Position numbers and translations under genes: made by a program
In this document: piece by piece, positions 19,499-28,924 of the stretch
Position numbering within the stretch: position 1 is the first letter of the stretch
Layout: each line of letters begins with the position of its first letter
Notes under the pieces: model-generated
Told to the model about the DNA's origin: nothing
What the model saw: only the letters and a program-made list of their open reading frames with translations
Databases searched by the model: none
Assembly (NCBI RefSeq): GCF_001458175.1
Contig: NZ_CYPW01000006.1
Location: 170,285-234,284, forward strand
Length of the DNA: 64,000 nucleotides
Source of the DNA: Shimia marina
Lineage (GTDB): Bacteria > Pseudomonadota > Alphaproteobacteria > Rhodobacterales > Rhodobacteraceae
Direction of reading: 5' to 3'

Positions 19499-20235
19499 CG
19501 CAAAGCCTCCCGCAGGAGGCGCGGCAAAATACCGATGCACCGCAGATAGCGCAAGGCCAGGCGGGCCGGATTGCTGAGCGCGCGCCACAGCCACTCCAGC
19601 GCAAGACGGCGCACCCAACGCGGCGCGCGCTTTTGCGTGCCAGCCAGAAAATCCAGCCCTGCGCCAATGCTGGCAAAACCCACGTTGGGCACAAGCTGAC
19701 GCCCGCGCGCCGCCAGTGCCTCCTGTTTGGGGGCGCCCAGCGCCAGAAAGGCCAGACCCGCCCCGGAGGCGGCAACCTCCTGCAAGAGCGTTTCCGCCGC
19801 CGCGCTTTGGGGATCAAACCCCATGGGCGGGGCCACACAGAGCGCCACCTCCAGCCCTGTTACATGCGCGCGCAACGCCGTACTTGCCGCCGCCAAAGCT
19901 TCTTCGGTGCTGCCAACCAAGGCCACGGGCACCCCCGCCGCGGCGCACCATTCTGCCAGAAGGATCACCAGATCCGCGCCGGGCAAAAGCGTAACAGGCC
20001 GGCGGGCCAGCCGCGAGAGCCAGACAATGGGATTGCCATCAGCCACGACAAAATCCTGCGCCAGATAGGCCTGCGCAAAAGCCCCATCAGAGGACAGTTT
20101 TACAAGGTGATCGAGATTGAGCGTGGCCAGCGCAAAGCCCTCTTTCGCCGCCAACCGCCGCCCCACAGCCTGCTTTAACGCCCCGTGATCAGGCACATTG
20201 ACCGTGACCGGCCCCTCAATGGTTGAAAACTGCAC
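19480..20235 (-). CDS. WecG/TagA/CpsF-family glycosyltransferase
   Basis: GT26-type enzyme of 251 aa that adds a sugar to a lipid-linked acceptor at the membrane face. Visible motifs are TLNLDHLVKL, ADGNPIVWLSRL (conserved D-G-P region), a Rossmann-like LVGSTEEAL, and LGAPKQE, followed by a basic amphipathic tail expected to bind the membrane. It is on the opposite strand from its neighbours, converging with the SDR. It is transcribed away from the Gfo/Idh gene, with about 210 bases between the two divergent starts. Confidence 0.9.
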   Translation of the reverse strand: MQFSTIEGPVTVNVPDHGALKQAVGRRLAAKEGFALATLNLDHLVKLSSDGAFAQAYLAQDFVVADGNPIVWLSRLARRPVTLLPGADLVILLAEWCAAAGVPVALVGSTEEALAAASTALRAHVTGLEVALCVAPPMGFDPQSAAAETLLQEVAASGAGLAFLALGAPKQEALAARGRQLVPNVGFASIGAGLDFLAGTQKRAPRWVRRLALEWLWRALSNPARLALRYLRCIGILPRLLREALRQRSGI

Positions 20236-20446
20236 GGCGCAAGCCCCTGCTTTTGCGATTGCTGCAGTTTAACACCCCTTTGACACCCCTTTGACCCCCA
20301 ATGCGCGCAGCCAGAGAGCGCCACATAAGGATTTGTCTCAAGTGGTTCAATTCCGCCACATTTCCCGCGCAGAATAAGGCGCAAATACTGGCATCAGAGC
20401 GCGCAGCCCCTATAGTTGAGGGCAATTGATTGAAAAGGATTCTGCC

Positions 20447-21589
20447 ATGAGTGCCCGCAAGACGCGCAGCGTTTCGATTATTGGCTGTGGTTTTGTTGCA
20501 GATCTTTACATGCGCTCCTTTGCGGCCCATCCCGACATCGCCGTCACGCAGGTCTATGATCACGATCCGGACCGGCTGCGGGCCTTTGCCGATCATTGGC
20601 ATCTGCACAGCGTGGAGAGCCTCGCGCGGTTTCTGGGCAACCTGCCGGAAGGGTCGCTGATCCTCAACCTGACCAACCCTGAGGCACATTACGAGATCAG
20701 CCGGTCCTGTCTTGAGGCCGGGCATCATGTCTATTCGGAAAAACCACTGGCCATGGAAATGTCTGATGCCATCGCATTGCATGAGCTGGCCGCCCAGAAA
20801 GGGGTGTTACTTGCTTCTGCGCCCTGCTCTGTATTGGGGGAAACCGCACAGACGCTGGCCAAAGCCGTGCGGGAAGAGGTGGCCGGGCCAGTGCGGCTGA
20901 TCTATGCGGAGCTGGATGATGGCTTCATCCCGCAGGCCCCCTATGCAGACTGGCGCAGTGAAAGCGGCGCGCCCTGGCCCGCGCAGGATGAATTTGCCGT
21001 GGGCTGCACGCTGGAACATGCCGGATATTATCTCACTTGGCTGATTGCGATGTTTGGCGCGGTGCGCCGCGTGGTGGCCGCCTCTGCCGAATGCCTGCCT
21101 GACAAAGGTCAGAGCGGTGGCACCACCACGCCCGATTATGCAAGCGCCACATTGTTTTTTGAAAATGGGCTGACGGCGCGGCTGACCTGTTCCATTGTCG
21201 CCAGCCATGATCACAGCCTGCGCCTGTTTGGGGATCGTGGTGTGCTGAAGATCAAACAGGCCTGGGACAATGAGGCCGCGGTGCGGTTTCACCGACGCTT
21301 CACCCTGCGGCGACGCCTGATCGAGCATCCGATTGGCAAACGTGTGAGCCTGAGCGGCGACACCCATCCCAAAGTGGATCGTTGGGGCGCGGCGGCGATG
21401 AATTTTGCCCTTGGACCTGCGGAAATGCTGGATGCTTTGGCCGAAGAACGCCCCTGTCGCCTGTCGGCGGATTTTGCGCTGCATCTCAATGAGGTCACGC
21501 TGGCGATCCAGAATGCAGAGGCGGATGGTTGTGCGCAGGATATGTCCACACGCTGTGATCCTCTGCCGCCCATGCCATGGGCCCTATGA
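20447..21589 (+). CDS. Gfo/Idh/MocA-family oxidoreductase
   Basis: NAD(P)-dependent sugar dehydrogenase family protein of 380 aa. The N-terminal Rossmann fold has SIIGCGFVADLYMRSF, and the EKPLAM motif carries the catalytic-type lysine at about residue 100. The C-terminal domain begins near residue 125. ATG at 20447 is preceded by AAGGA eight bases upstream. The stop overlaps the next gene's start. The pairing with an NAD-epimerase is repeated downstream as one fused protein at 24793. Confidence 0.87.
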   Translation: MSARKTRSVSIIGCGFVADLYMRSFAAHPDIAVTQVYDHDPDRLRAFADHWHLHSVESLARFLGNLPEGSLILNLTNPEAHYEISRSCLEAGHHVYSEKPLAMEMSDAIALHELAAQKGVLLASAPCSVLGETAQTLAKAVREEVAGPVRLIYAELDDGFIPQAPYADWRSESGAPWPAQDEFAVGCTLEHAGYYLTWLIAMFGAVRRVVAASAECLPDKGQSGGTTTPDYASATLFFENGLTARLTCSIVASHDHSLRLFGDRGVLKIKQAWDNEAAVRFHRRFTLRRRLIEHPIGKRVSLSGDTHPKVDRWGAAAMNFALGPAEMLDALAEERPCRLSADFALHLNEVTLAIQNAEADGCAQDMSTRCDPLPPMPWAL

Positions 21590-22575
21590 GCACGGCGCCG
21601 ATTGTCATCACCGGGGCCAATGGCTTTATCGGGCGCGCCTGTGTTGCAGAGGCGCGCAGACAGGGGGTGCCGGTGCGGGCTTTGATCCGCGACCCTTTGA
21701 AGGCCCCCCTCAGCTGGGCAGATGACCCAGAGATTGAGATTGTGATCCGCGATCTGGCAGAGGCGGATGAAACACTGCCTGAAGTTTTGGAGGGCGCGGG
21801 AGCGGTGATCCACTGTGCGGCCACGCTGGCGGGCGATCATGCGCGGGACACGCTGGCGGCAAGCACCTATCTGATTGAGGCTCTGGTAGGCGCGAAAGTG
21901 CCGCATCTTGTCTTGGCGGGGTCTCTGTCGGTCTATGACGTTGCAGGCGTACCGGATGGAGGCACCCTTAGGGAAGACTGCGCCGTTGGCACCGAAGGCC
22001 GTGATCTTTATGCGCAGGCCAAAGCGGCCCAGGAACAGCAGTTTTTTGATGGGGCCGCACTTTATGGTTTTGCGCTGTCTGTGCTGCGACTTGGAGCTGT
22101 CTGGGGCGCTGGACAGCTGTTTAATGCCCATATTGGACCAGCCTTGGGGCCACTTGTGCTGCGCATTGATGGGGGTGGCAGCGTGCCACTCTGCCGGAGA
22201 GATCTGGCCGCTGAGACGCTGGTGCGCGCCGCCACCCGTTCGGAAACGGATTTTGGCACGGGGCTGGGCGTGATCAATGTACTGGATGACGATCTGCCAG
22301 ATCGCCGCCGGTTTGTTGCCGCGCTGAAAGCCTGCGGCTGGCCGCGCTATCAGATGCCTGTGCCGTTGCGGCTGATGCGGCTGATTGCGGCGGCGACGCC
22401 CAATAACAATGCATTGCCCGGGCTGTTGCACCCCGCCATTCTCGAAGCGCGCCACCGCCCATTGCACTATGACAATGCCATGATGCACAAACGCCTTGGC
22501 CCTGTCACAATGATGCCCTTTGAAACGGCTATGCAGAGCGCCATTGACCATCCCCAAGACGACCAGCCCCAATAA
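21586..22575 (+). CDS. NAD-dependent epimerase/dehydratase
   Basis: Extended SDR of about 329 aa acting on nucleotide sugars, by family. It has ITGANGFIGRACVAEA at the N-terminus, the GSLSVYD serine region and a YAQAK catalytic dyad. The ATG at 21586 overlaps the upstream stop (ATGA); another ATG lies at 21577. It forms a coupled pair with the Gfo/Idh gene, in the same order as the fusion protein at 24793. Confidence 0.85.
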   Translation: MSTAPIVITGANGFIGRACVAEARRQGVPVRALIRDPLKAPLSWADDPEIEIVIRDLAEADETLPEVLEGAGAVIHCAATLAGDHARDTLAASTYLIEALVGAKVPHLVLAGSLSVYDVAGVPDGGTLREDCAVGTEGRDLYAQAKAAQEQQFFDGAALYGFALSVLRLGAVWGAGQLFNAHIGPALGPLVLRIDGGGSVPLCRRDLAAETLVRAATRSETDFGTGLGVINVLDDDLPDRRRFVAALKACGWPRYQMPVPLRLMRLIAAATPNNNALPGLLHPAILEARHRPLHYDNAMMHKRLGPVTMMPFETAMQSAIDHPQDDQPQ

Positions 22576-22592
22576 GAACAGGCCAACCCGTT

Positions 22593-23816
22593 GTGAGTGA
22601 CACTTTTAACCATCCGATCGCCTATCTGACAGGGGAATACCCCCGCGCCACGGATACTTTCATCCAGCGTGAAGTGGCGGAATTACGGGCACGAGGCCAT
22701 CAGGTGGAAACCTGTTCGGTGCGCCGCACAGGTGCGGAGCATCTGGTCGGGGAAGAACAAAAGATCGAAGCCAAAAACACCTTCTATATTCTTGCGGCGG
22801 CGAAATCTCCGGTCACATTGATAAGCGCAATTTTGGGCGCATTGCTGCGACGTCCGGGTGGTTTTTTGCGCGCGCTGCTGTTGGCGCTGCGCGTGGCACC
22901 ACCGGGGCTGCGCAACCATCTGTATCAACTGTTTTACTTTGCCGAAGCAGCGGTGTTGGCGGCGCATCTGCGCAAGAGGGGCGTGCGTCATCTGCACAAT
23001 CACATCGCAAAATCCTCCTGTACGGTGGCGATGCTGACCAGTGAGCTTTCCGGCATTCCCTTTAGTTTTACGTTGCATGGGCCTGATATTTTCTTTGCGC
23101 CGGACCATTGGCGGCTCGATGAGAAGATCGCACGGGCCAGATTTGTGGCCTGTATCAGCCAGTTCTGCCGCTCGCAGGCGATGGCGTTCTGCGATCCCAA
23201 ACACTGGGGCAAGCTGCATATCGTGCACTGTGGTGTGGATCCTCTGCGTTATGATGGCGGGGATGATCCGGTGGACACCAACCTGCTGTTTGTTGGGCGG
23301 CTGGCACCGGTAAAAGGTCTGCCGATTCTGCTGCGGGCGCTGGAACCTCTGACCCGCCAATTCCCCGACATCCGTTTGACGGTTGTGGGGGACGGGCCCG
23401 GGCGCACAGCGCTGGAACATCAGGTGGAGACTTCGGGGCTTGCGGAACATGTGCGCTTTGTGGGTTATAAATCCCAAACCGAAGTGGCCGAGGCGCTGAA
23501 AGCGGCGGATCTGTTTGTCTTGCCAAGCTTTGCCGAAGGCGTGCCGGTGGTGCTGATGGAGGCGATGGCGGCACGTCGCCCGGTGGTGGCAACACAGATT
23601 GCAGGCATTCCCGAACTGGTGGCGGATGGCGGCGCGGGCCTGCTGGTGCCACCCGGCGATGTTGCGGCCCTCAGCGCAGCGATTAGCAAAATCCTTGCCA
23701 ACCCGGCGCGGGCCACAGCCATGGGCATCGCAGGCCGCGCCAAAGTCGAAGCGGCCTTTGACATCACCAAGGAAGCGGCGCGGCTTTCAGATCTGTTTCA
23801 AGGTCAGCGCCCATGA
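22593..23816 (+). CDS. Family 4 glycosyltransferase
   Basis: GT-B retaining glycosyltransferase of 407 aa. The N-terminal domain contains LHNHIAKSS and FTLHGPDIFF; the donor-binding C-terminal domain contains FVGRLAPVKGLPILL, VVGDGPGR and the E-x7-E element around SFAEGVPVVLMEAMA. It resembles colanic-acid and EPS transferases. GTG start at 22593; the ribosome-binding site is weak. The stop overlaps the following GT2 start. Confidence 0.92.
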   Translation: MSDTFNHPIAYLTGEYPRATDTFIQREVAELRARGHQVETCSVRRTGAEHLVGEEQKIEAKNTFYILAAAKSPVTLISAILGALLRRPGGFLRALLLALRVAPPGLRNHLYQLFYFAEAAVLAAHLRKRGVRHLHNHIAKSSCTVAMLTSELSGIPFSFTLHGPDIFFAPDHWRLDEKIARARFVACISQFCRSQAMAFCDPKHWGKLHIVHCGVDPLRYDGGDDPVDTNLLFVGRLAPVKGLPILLRALEPLTRQFPDIRLTVVGDGPGRTALEHQVETSGLAEHVRFVGYKSQTEVAEALKAADLFVLPSFAEGVPVVLMEAMAARRPVVATQIAGIPELVADGGAGLLVPPGDVAALSAAISKILANPARATAMGIAGRAKVEAAFDITKEAARLSDLFQGQRP

Positions 23817-24796
23817 GCCCAGAAAGCCGCGCCGTGACCGCCATTGTGATTGGCCGCAACGAAGGCAAGCGGCTGGTGGCCTGTCTGGCGTCGCTGCAAA
23901 AGCAGGGCGTGGAGATGGTCTATGTGGACAGCGGCAGCTGGGACAATTCTGTGGCGGAAGCGCGCAAGGTTGGCGCGCTGGTGGTGGAGTTGGACAACAG
24001 CGCGCCCTTCACCGCCGCCCGCGCACGACAGGCCGGGTTTGACGCCTTGGCACAGACCGACGATCTGCCGAAATTTGTGCAGTTTGTGGATGGCGATTGT
24101 GTGGTGGTGGACGGCTGGATTGCAGCCGGGCTGGCCGCGCTTCAGGCTGCGCCGCGCCTTGGGCTGATCACCGGCTGGCGCGCGGAGCTCTATCCCGAAC
24201 GTAGCGTTTACAATGCCCTGTGTGATTTTGAATGGCATCGCCCCGCCGGGGAGATCGTCACATGTGGCGGTGACATGATGGTGCGCAGTGCCGCTTTTCA
24301 GCAGGCGGGCGGGTTTGATGCCACCGTCATCGCCGCAGAGGATGACGAATTCTGTGTACGTCTGGCCAAAGCAGGCTGGCAGCTGCGCCGCCTGCCACAG
24401 GAAATGACCCGCCATGACGCGGCCATGCTGCGCTTTGGTCAATGGTGGCAACGGGCCTTGCGCACCGGACATGGCTTTGCGCAGGTGGGCTGGATGCACC
24501 CGCCCTATTTTCGCAAGGAACAACTGCGGGGACTGATCTACGGGGGGATCCTGCCGCTGCTGGCGCTTTATGGGCTGTGTGACAATATTTTGATCCTGAT
24601 CGCGGTGATGGCGGCCTATGCCATCAATTACAGCCGCACCAAATCCGGCCTTATCACCGAAGGTCTGCCGCATTGGGAAGCGCGCCGCCATGCGCGGCTG
24701 TTAACCCTTTCCAAACTGCCAAATGTGATGGGTATGTTTCTGTTTCACTGGCGTCGCCTGCGTGGCCGGGCGATGCGTATTATCGAGTATAAATGA
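23813..24796 (+). CDS. Family 2 glycosyltransferase with C-terminal membrane segment
   Basis: Predicted membrane-bound GT-A enzyme of 327 aa. Motifs are VIGRNEGKRL, YVDSGSWDNS, QFVDGDCVV (metal site) and CGGDMMVRSAAF. Two hydrophobic stretches near residues 240-265 (ILPLLALYGLCDNILILIAVMAAY) anchor it in the membrane. ATGA overlaps link it both upstream and downstream, placing it in the same translational chain as the GT4 and the fusion enzyme. Confidence 0.88.
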   Translation: MSPESRAVTAIVIGRNEGKRLVACLASLQKQGVEMVYVDSGSWDNSVAEARKVGALVVELDNSAPFTAARARQAGFDALAQTDDLPKFVQFVDGDCVVVDGWIAAGLAALQAAPRLGLITGWRAELYPERSVYNALCDFEWHRPAGEIVTCGGDMMVRSAAFQQAGGFDATVIAAEDDEFCVRLAKAGWQLRRLPQEMTRHDAAMLRFGQWWQRALRTGHGFAQVGWMHPPYFRKEQLRGLIYGGILPLLALYGLCDNILILIAVMAAYAINYSRTKSGLITEGLPHWEARRHARLLTLSKLPNVMGMFLFHWRRLRGRAMRIIEYK

Positions 24797-26913
24797 CCAT
24801 GACAGCCTTTGCCCAAGACCGCCCGATCCGCGCTGCCCTTCTGGGAGCTGGCTATATTGCCGACTGGCATGCCGCTGCAATCGCCGCCACACCGGGCGTA
24901 GAGCTTGTTGCGGTTTGTGATCAATCCGCAGCGGCGGCAGAAGCGCTTTCGCAGAGCTACGGGATCACCGCTTATCATGATCTGGAGAAGATGCTGACCG
25001 CTGGTGTGGCGGATGCGGTGCATATCGTGACGCCGCCCGGCACCCACCGCGCGCTGGCGGAGACGTGTCTGCGGGCCGGACATCATGTGCTGGTGGAAAA
25101 ACCTGTGGCTTTGTCAGGGGATGAAACCGCCGAGATCAGCCAGATCGCCACAGAAACGGGGCGGGTGTTTGCCGCCGGGCATAACTTCATGGGCACGCCG
25201 GGGTATCAACGCCTGAAGACCCGTCTGGAGGCCGGCGAAATTGGCCGGATCGCCGCCGCAGAGATCAACTGGCATTTCCCGATGATGCCGCTGCGCTCCG
25301 GGCCCTTTGGGCTCTGGCTTCTGGCGGAGCCCAAGAACATGCTTCTGGAGCTGGGCCCACATCTTTTTGCCTTTGCGGTGGATCTGTTTGGCCCCCTGAC
25401 GGTGGACCATGTGAGCCTGTCCAAACCCGTTGCCATTCCCGGAGACACCACGCGGCCACAGGGCTGGCGCATTCTGGCCTCTGCGGGGGATGTTTCTGTT
25501 ACGCTCAATTTGTCGCTGGTGGAAACCATGGACGATCGATCGGTGACGCTGCATGGGTCCACCGCGACGGCGCGGTATGACTATGCCCATGACGTGTTGA
25601 CGGTGGATGGTGAGAACGCCGCCGATATTGTGGCCAACCCCTTCCTGCGCCAGATGAGCCTGGCGGGGCAGCATCTGCGCGAAGGCGTGGTGAACGGCGC
25701 GCGTCAGCTTGTGTCGCTCAATCGCAAATCGCCTTATGGTCTGTCTTTTGCCGGGCTGAGCCGGGCCTTTTACAGCGCGATCCGCTCTGGGCGCCCGCTG
25801 GATGCCCGATTTTCCGGCGACGCCGCGACAGAGGTCATGCGCGCCATTGATGCGGCCATTGCGCTCATGCCCAAAGCCGCGAAAAAGCCCAAACCCGCCA
25901 GCCGCGCCAAACCCAAGCCCAGCGTTCTGATCATCGGCGGTACGGGATTTATCGGGCGTACATTAACCCGCGCATGGGTGGCCAAAGGCCGCGACGTGCG
26001 GGTGCTGTCACGCGGCACCAGCGGCCCCTTTGATGACATTGCCGATAACGTGCAACTGACCAGTGCCAGCCTGCGGGATCCCGATCAGTTGACCCATGCG
26101 CTGGAGGGTATTGAGATTGTCTACCACCTTGGCAAATCCATGGATGCCACATGGGAGGCCGCGCTCAAAAACGATGTGGCGGTGACAGAGACCATTGCCC
26201 GCGCCGCCAATGCCGCCGGTGTCAAACGCTTCATATACACAGGCACCATCGCCAGCTATGACATGTCCGACCCGCATGTGACGATTTCGGAAGCCACAGG
26301 CTTTGACGCCGATATGAGCGCGCGCAACATCTATGCCCGCTCCAAGGCCGAATGTGAGGCGCGTCTGCTGGAGATGTACCGCCAGGACGATCTCCCATTG
26401 GTGATTGCCCGCCCCGGCATCGTAGTGGGCCATGGCGGGCCGTTGCAGCATTGGGGCATCGGGCGCTGGCATGGCGCAGGGGCTGTGCGGATCTGGGGCA
26501 AGGGGCATCACGGACTGCCCTTTGTGCTTAATGAGGATGTGGTAGAAGCCTTGATCCTGATGGCGGAAAATGACGCCGCGCTGGGGGAAAGCTTCAACCT
26601 TGTTGGCGGCCCAAAGCTGTCTGCGCGGGATTATTTTGACGCCATCCACGCGCGTCTTGGTGCGCGCATCAAGGTCAAATCCGGAAATCTGGTCGCCTTT
26701 TATGCCTCCGCCAGCGTCAAATACCTGCTGAAAAAACATGTGTTGCGGCGCGGTGGGTTGAGCAACCCGTCTCTGTCGGATTGGAAAAGCCGCGCGCATT
26801 TCTCGCCGTTTGACAACAGGCTGCCCACAGAGCTGCTTGGATGGCAGCCGGAAACCCGCCGGGATGTCTTTCTGACCAAAGCGATTGATGAGGCCAATCT
26901 GCTGGGCTTTTGA
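24793..26913 (+). CDS. Fusion of Gfo/Idh/MocA oxidoreductase and NAD-dependent epimerase/dehydratase
   Basis: A 706-aa two-domain enzyme. Residues about 1-355 are a Gfo/Idh/MocA protein, with LLGAGYIADWHAAAI and EKPVAL. A lysine/proline/alanine-rich linker at about 358-374 (KAAKKPKPASRAKPKP) follows. From about residue 376 an extended SDR begins with LIIGGTGFIGRTL and has a YARSK dyad near residue 515. The same two activities occur side by side as separate genes at 20447 and 21586, in the same order. This supports functional coupling on one nucleotide-sugar pathway. The direction of chemistry and the sugar are not known. Confidence 0.88.
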   Translation: MTMTAFAQDRPIRAALLGAGYIADWHAAAIAATPGVELVAVCDQSAAAAEALSQSYGITAYHDLEKMLTAGVADAVHIVTPPGTHRALAETCLRAGHHVLVEKPVALSGDETAEISQIATETGRVFAAGHNFMGTPGYQRLKTRLEAGEIGRIAAAEINWHFPMMPLRSGPFGLWLLAEPKNMLLELGPHLFAFAVDLFGPLTVDHVSLSKPVAIPGDTTRPQGWRILASAGDVSVTLNLSLVETMDDRSVTLHGSTATARYDYAHDVLTVDGENAADIVANPFLRQMSLAGQHLREGVVNGARQLVSLNRKSPYGLSFAGLSRAFYSAIRSGRPLDARFSGDAATEVMRAIDAAIALMPKAAKKPKPASRAKPKPSVLIIGGTGFIGRTLTRAWVAKGRDVRVLSRGTSGPFDDIADNVQLTSASLRDPDQLTHALEGIEIVYHLGKSMDATWEAALKNDVAVTETIARAANAAGVKRFIYTGTIASYDMSDPHVTISEATGFDADMSARNIYARSKAECEARLLEMYRQDDLPLVIARPGIVVGHGGPLQHWGIGRWHGAGAVRIWGKGHHGLPFVLNEDVVEALILMAENDAALGESFNLVGGPKLSARDYFDAIHARLGARIKVKSGNLVAFYASASVKYLLKKHVLRRGGLSNPSLSDWKSRAHFSPFDNRLPTELLGWQPETRRDVFLTKAIDEANLLGF

Positions 26914-27012
26914 GGACAGCCGCCCTATCTCCGCAATGGTGCCTTTCTTTTGTCGGCATTCCCTTGTTTACTTGTGTCAAACAGCCCCAGAGCAGAACAA
27001 CAGACATCCGCC

Positions 27013-27789
27013 ATGAGCACAGACACCCCGCAGGATATGGATCTTTCCGAGCCACAGGGCGCGCAGGAGGCACGCCTGCCTGCGCTGCATGACCCGGAGG
27101 CGTTCTGGGAGAACCTCAAACCTGCCGCCATCAGCGAGTCGGCTTTGGTGGACAATCATCTGATCAGCGTGACCCGCGCGCACCCTGCACATACGGCGTT
27201 TGATATGCTGCGCACACGTCTGTTGCAGGCCCTGAATGAAAAGGACTGGACTCGCGTGGCGGTCACCGCCCCCACGCGCGGCTGTGGCAGCAGTTTTGTC
27301 ACCGCCAATCTGGCGCTGGCCGTGGCGCGGCTGGAAACTGTGCGCACCGTGATGCTGGATATGGATCTGCGCGCACCCAGTCTGCATGACATGCTGGGGG
27401 TGCCCGCGACGGACAGTATGGCCGACTATCTCAGTGGTGTCATCGCGCCGGAAAACTTTGTTCAGAAGGTGCGCCCAAATCTTGCCCTCGCCCTCAATGA
27501 TACAGCCAGCGACACGTCAGCAGAGCTGTTTCAGAATGACATCACGGCCGAGGTTCTGGAAGAACTCGAAGAGGCGCTTTGTCCGGAGCTGATGCTGTTT
27601 GACATGCCTCCGGCACTGGAATTTGACGATGTGCTCGGATTTCTGCCCAATGTGGATGCGGTGCTGGTGGTGGCCGGTGGAGGCGTTTCCACTGCGGAAG
27701 ACATCACCAAGGTGGAGCAGATCCTGTCTGAGGTGAAACCCATACTGGGTGTGATGCTCAATAAAGCTGACGGGCCTGTCTCTTACTAA
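27013..27789 (+). CDS. CpsD/CapB-like tyrosine-kinase-family ATPase with degenerate Walker A
   Basis: About 258 aa resembling BY-kinases that regulate Wzz-dependent export. The P-loop position reads APTRGCGSSF: the usual GKS/GKT lysine is replaced by serine. Walker A' (MLDMDLRAPS) and Walker B (LMLFDMPPAL) are intact. There is no C-terminal tyrosine cluster, only one final Tyr. ATG at 27013 chosen; the longer TTG start adds 21 residues with no support. As the last gene of the polysaccharide run it may partner the kinase-less Wzz at 10268. Loss of the Walker lysine suggests altered or absent ATP hydrolysis. Confidence 0.78.
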   Translation: MSTDTPQDMDLSEPQGAQEARLPALHDPEAFWENLKPAAISESALVDNHLISVTRAHPAHTAFDMLRTRLLQALNEKDWTRVAVTAPTRGCGSSFVTANLALAVARLETVRTVMLDMDLRAPSLHDMLGVPATDSMADYLSGVIAPENFVQKVRPNLALALNDTASDTSAELFQNDITAEVLEELEEALCPELMLFDMPPALEFDDVLGFLPNVDAVLVVAGGGVSTAEDITKVEQILSEVKPILGVMLNKADGPVSY

Positions 27790-27829
27790 GTTTAGGCGCA
27801 GATGGGGTGCAACCGTGTGGGCCAGCCTG

Positions 27830-28924
27830 TCACTGCCCCATCAACAGGCGACGCCAGCGCCGATCCAGCTCCCGCTTTTCCGCGCCGGTTTTTGGGCCCA
27901 GTACAAACAGGGTCTCTCGCTGGTCCATCGGCAAGGCCAAGCGCATGATTTTCTCCTGAACGTCGCCCCGGCTGTTGTCCAGATTCTGAGCGGCCAAATT
28001 GGCCAAAGCGTAAGAGGCAATTTCGGGGGCCACACTCTTGGACATGAAATAGTTCATCACATCTTCTGCATTTTTCCGCGCATTCTTGCCAGCCGGAGCA
28101 ACAACCGTATCCGCCCACATGACCCCGCCTTCTTTCGGAACCGTGTAGCGATAGGGGACGTCAAAACCGTATATTTCTGGCGCAATCCCCGTGCTGCTCC
28201 AGGTGAGCGCCACACAGATTTGCCCACGTTTGAACTGTGCATATTGATTGCCCGTGACCGTGGTCACATAGGGCATAATCGCGGACAAGGTCTCAAAAGC
28301 CGCGTCGAGATCTGCGCTGGACATGGAGTTGGGATCCCGCCCCAGATAGTGTAGCGCCGTGGCCACCACCTCCTGCACCGAATCCACGATGGAAATGCCG
28401 CACTCGCTGAGCGCTGCCGCATTTTGCGGTTCAAACAATAGTTCCCAGCTGTCCATAGGCGTATCGGGCAGACGTCTTTCTATCTCAGCTTTGTCCAGCG
28501 CCAGACCCGTGGAGCCCCACATGACAGGCAGGGCATAGTCCAGCACCCCCGGCGCCGCTGCACGGATCTTCTCAGTCAGCCACGTATTGGCCGCGTAAGA
28601 TGAGGTAAAATTAAACAGAGACAAGTCCTGCAAAGCGCCCATTTTTGCCATCCGCGGAACGGCCTCTACAGGTAAGATCGCCAGATCATACCCCGTCCAA
28701 CCGGATGCCAGACGCGCCTCAGCTTCGTCGGCGACAGAAAAGCTGTCTACGATCAGTTTGATCCCGCGTTCGCGCTCAAAGCCGACAATCACCTCTGGTG
28801 GGATCGTGGCCTGCCACGTGTAAAACCAGACGTCAGTGTCCTCTGTCTGCGCACGTAGAGCGGTCGAGAAGACTCCACATAATCCAAGAAGCAACATCAA
28901 GGTGGGCGGTTTGATCATACGCAT
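27830..28924 (-). CDS. Periplasmic binding protein, PotD/PotF-like, coupled to a histidine kinase
   Basis: Exported protein of 364 aa with a signal peptide (hydrophobic stretch to about residue 25, cleavage near LRAQ). The mature part reads like a spermidine/putrescine-type binding protein (VWFYTWQATIPPEVI near the start, PVMWGSTGLALDK, and WSSTGIAPEIYGFDVPY). No ABC permease or ATPase is nearby. The gene overlaps the 3' end of the upstream histidine kinase (ATG at 28924 or 28918, the latter an ATGA overlap), so the two are made together. It is more likely a sensory partner, as in NspS/MbaA or TorT/TorS, than a transporter part. The ligand is inferred only from family. Confidence 0.82.
   Translation of the reverse strand: MRMIKPPTLMLLLGLCGVFSTALRAQTEDTDVWFYTWQATIPPEVIVGFERERGIKLIVDSFSVADEAEARLASGWTGYDLAILPVEAVPRMAKMGALQDLSLFNFTSSYAANTWLTEKIRAAAPGVLDYALPVMWGSTGLALDKAEIERRLPDTPMDSWELLFEPQNAAALSECGISIVDSVQEVVATALHYLGRDPNSMSSADLDAAFETLSAIMPYVTTVTGNQYAQFKRGQICVALTWSSTGIAPEIYGFDVPYRYTVPKEGGVMWADTVVAPAGKNARKNAEDVMNYFMSKSVAPEIASYALANLAAQNLDNSRGDVQEKIMRLALPMDQRETLFVLGPKTGAEKRELDRRWRRLLMGQ

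Noticed and set aside
20271-20298. Tandem ACACCCCTTTG repeats, considered as a CRISPR-like or regulatory array
   Set aside because: Only two and a half short copies with no spacers. No CRISPR array was seen anywhere in the window.
27830-28924. Part of a complete polyamine ABC importer
   Set aside because: No permease or ATPase gene is adjacent, and the gene overlaps a histidine kinase instead.
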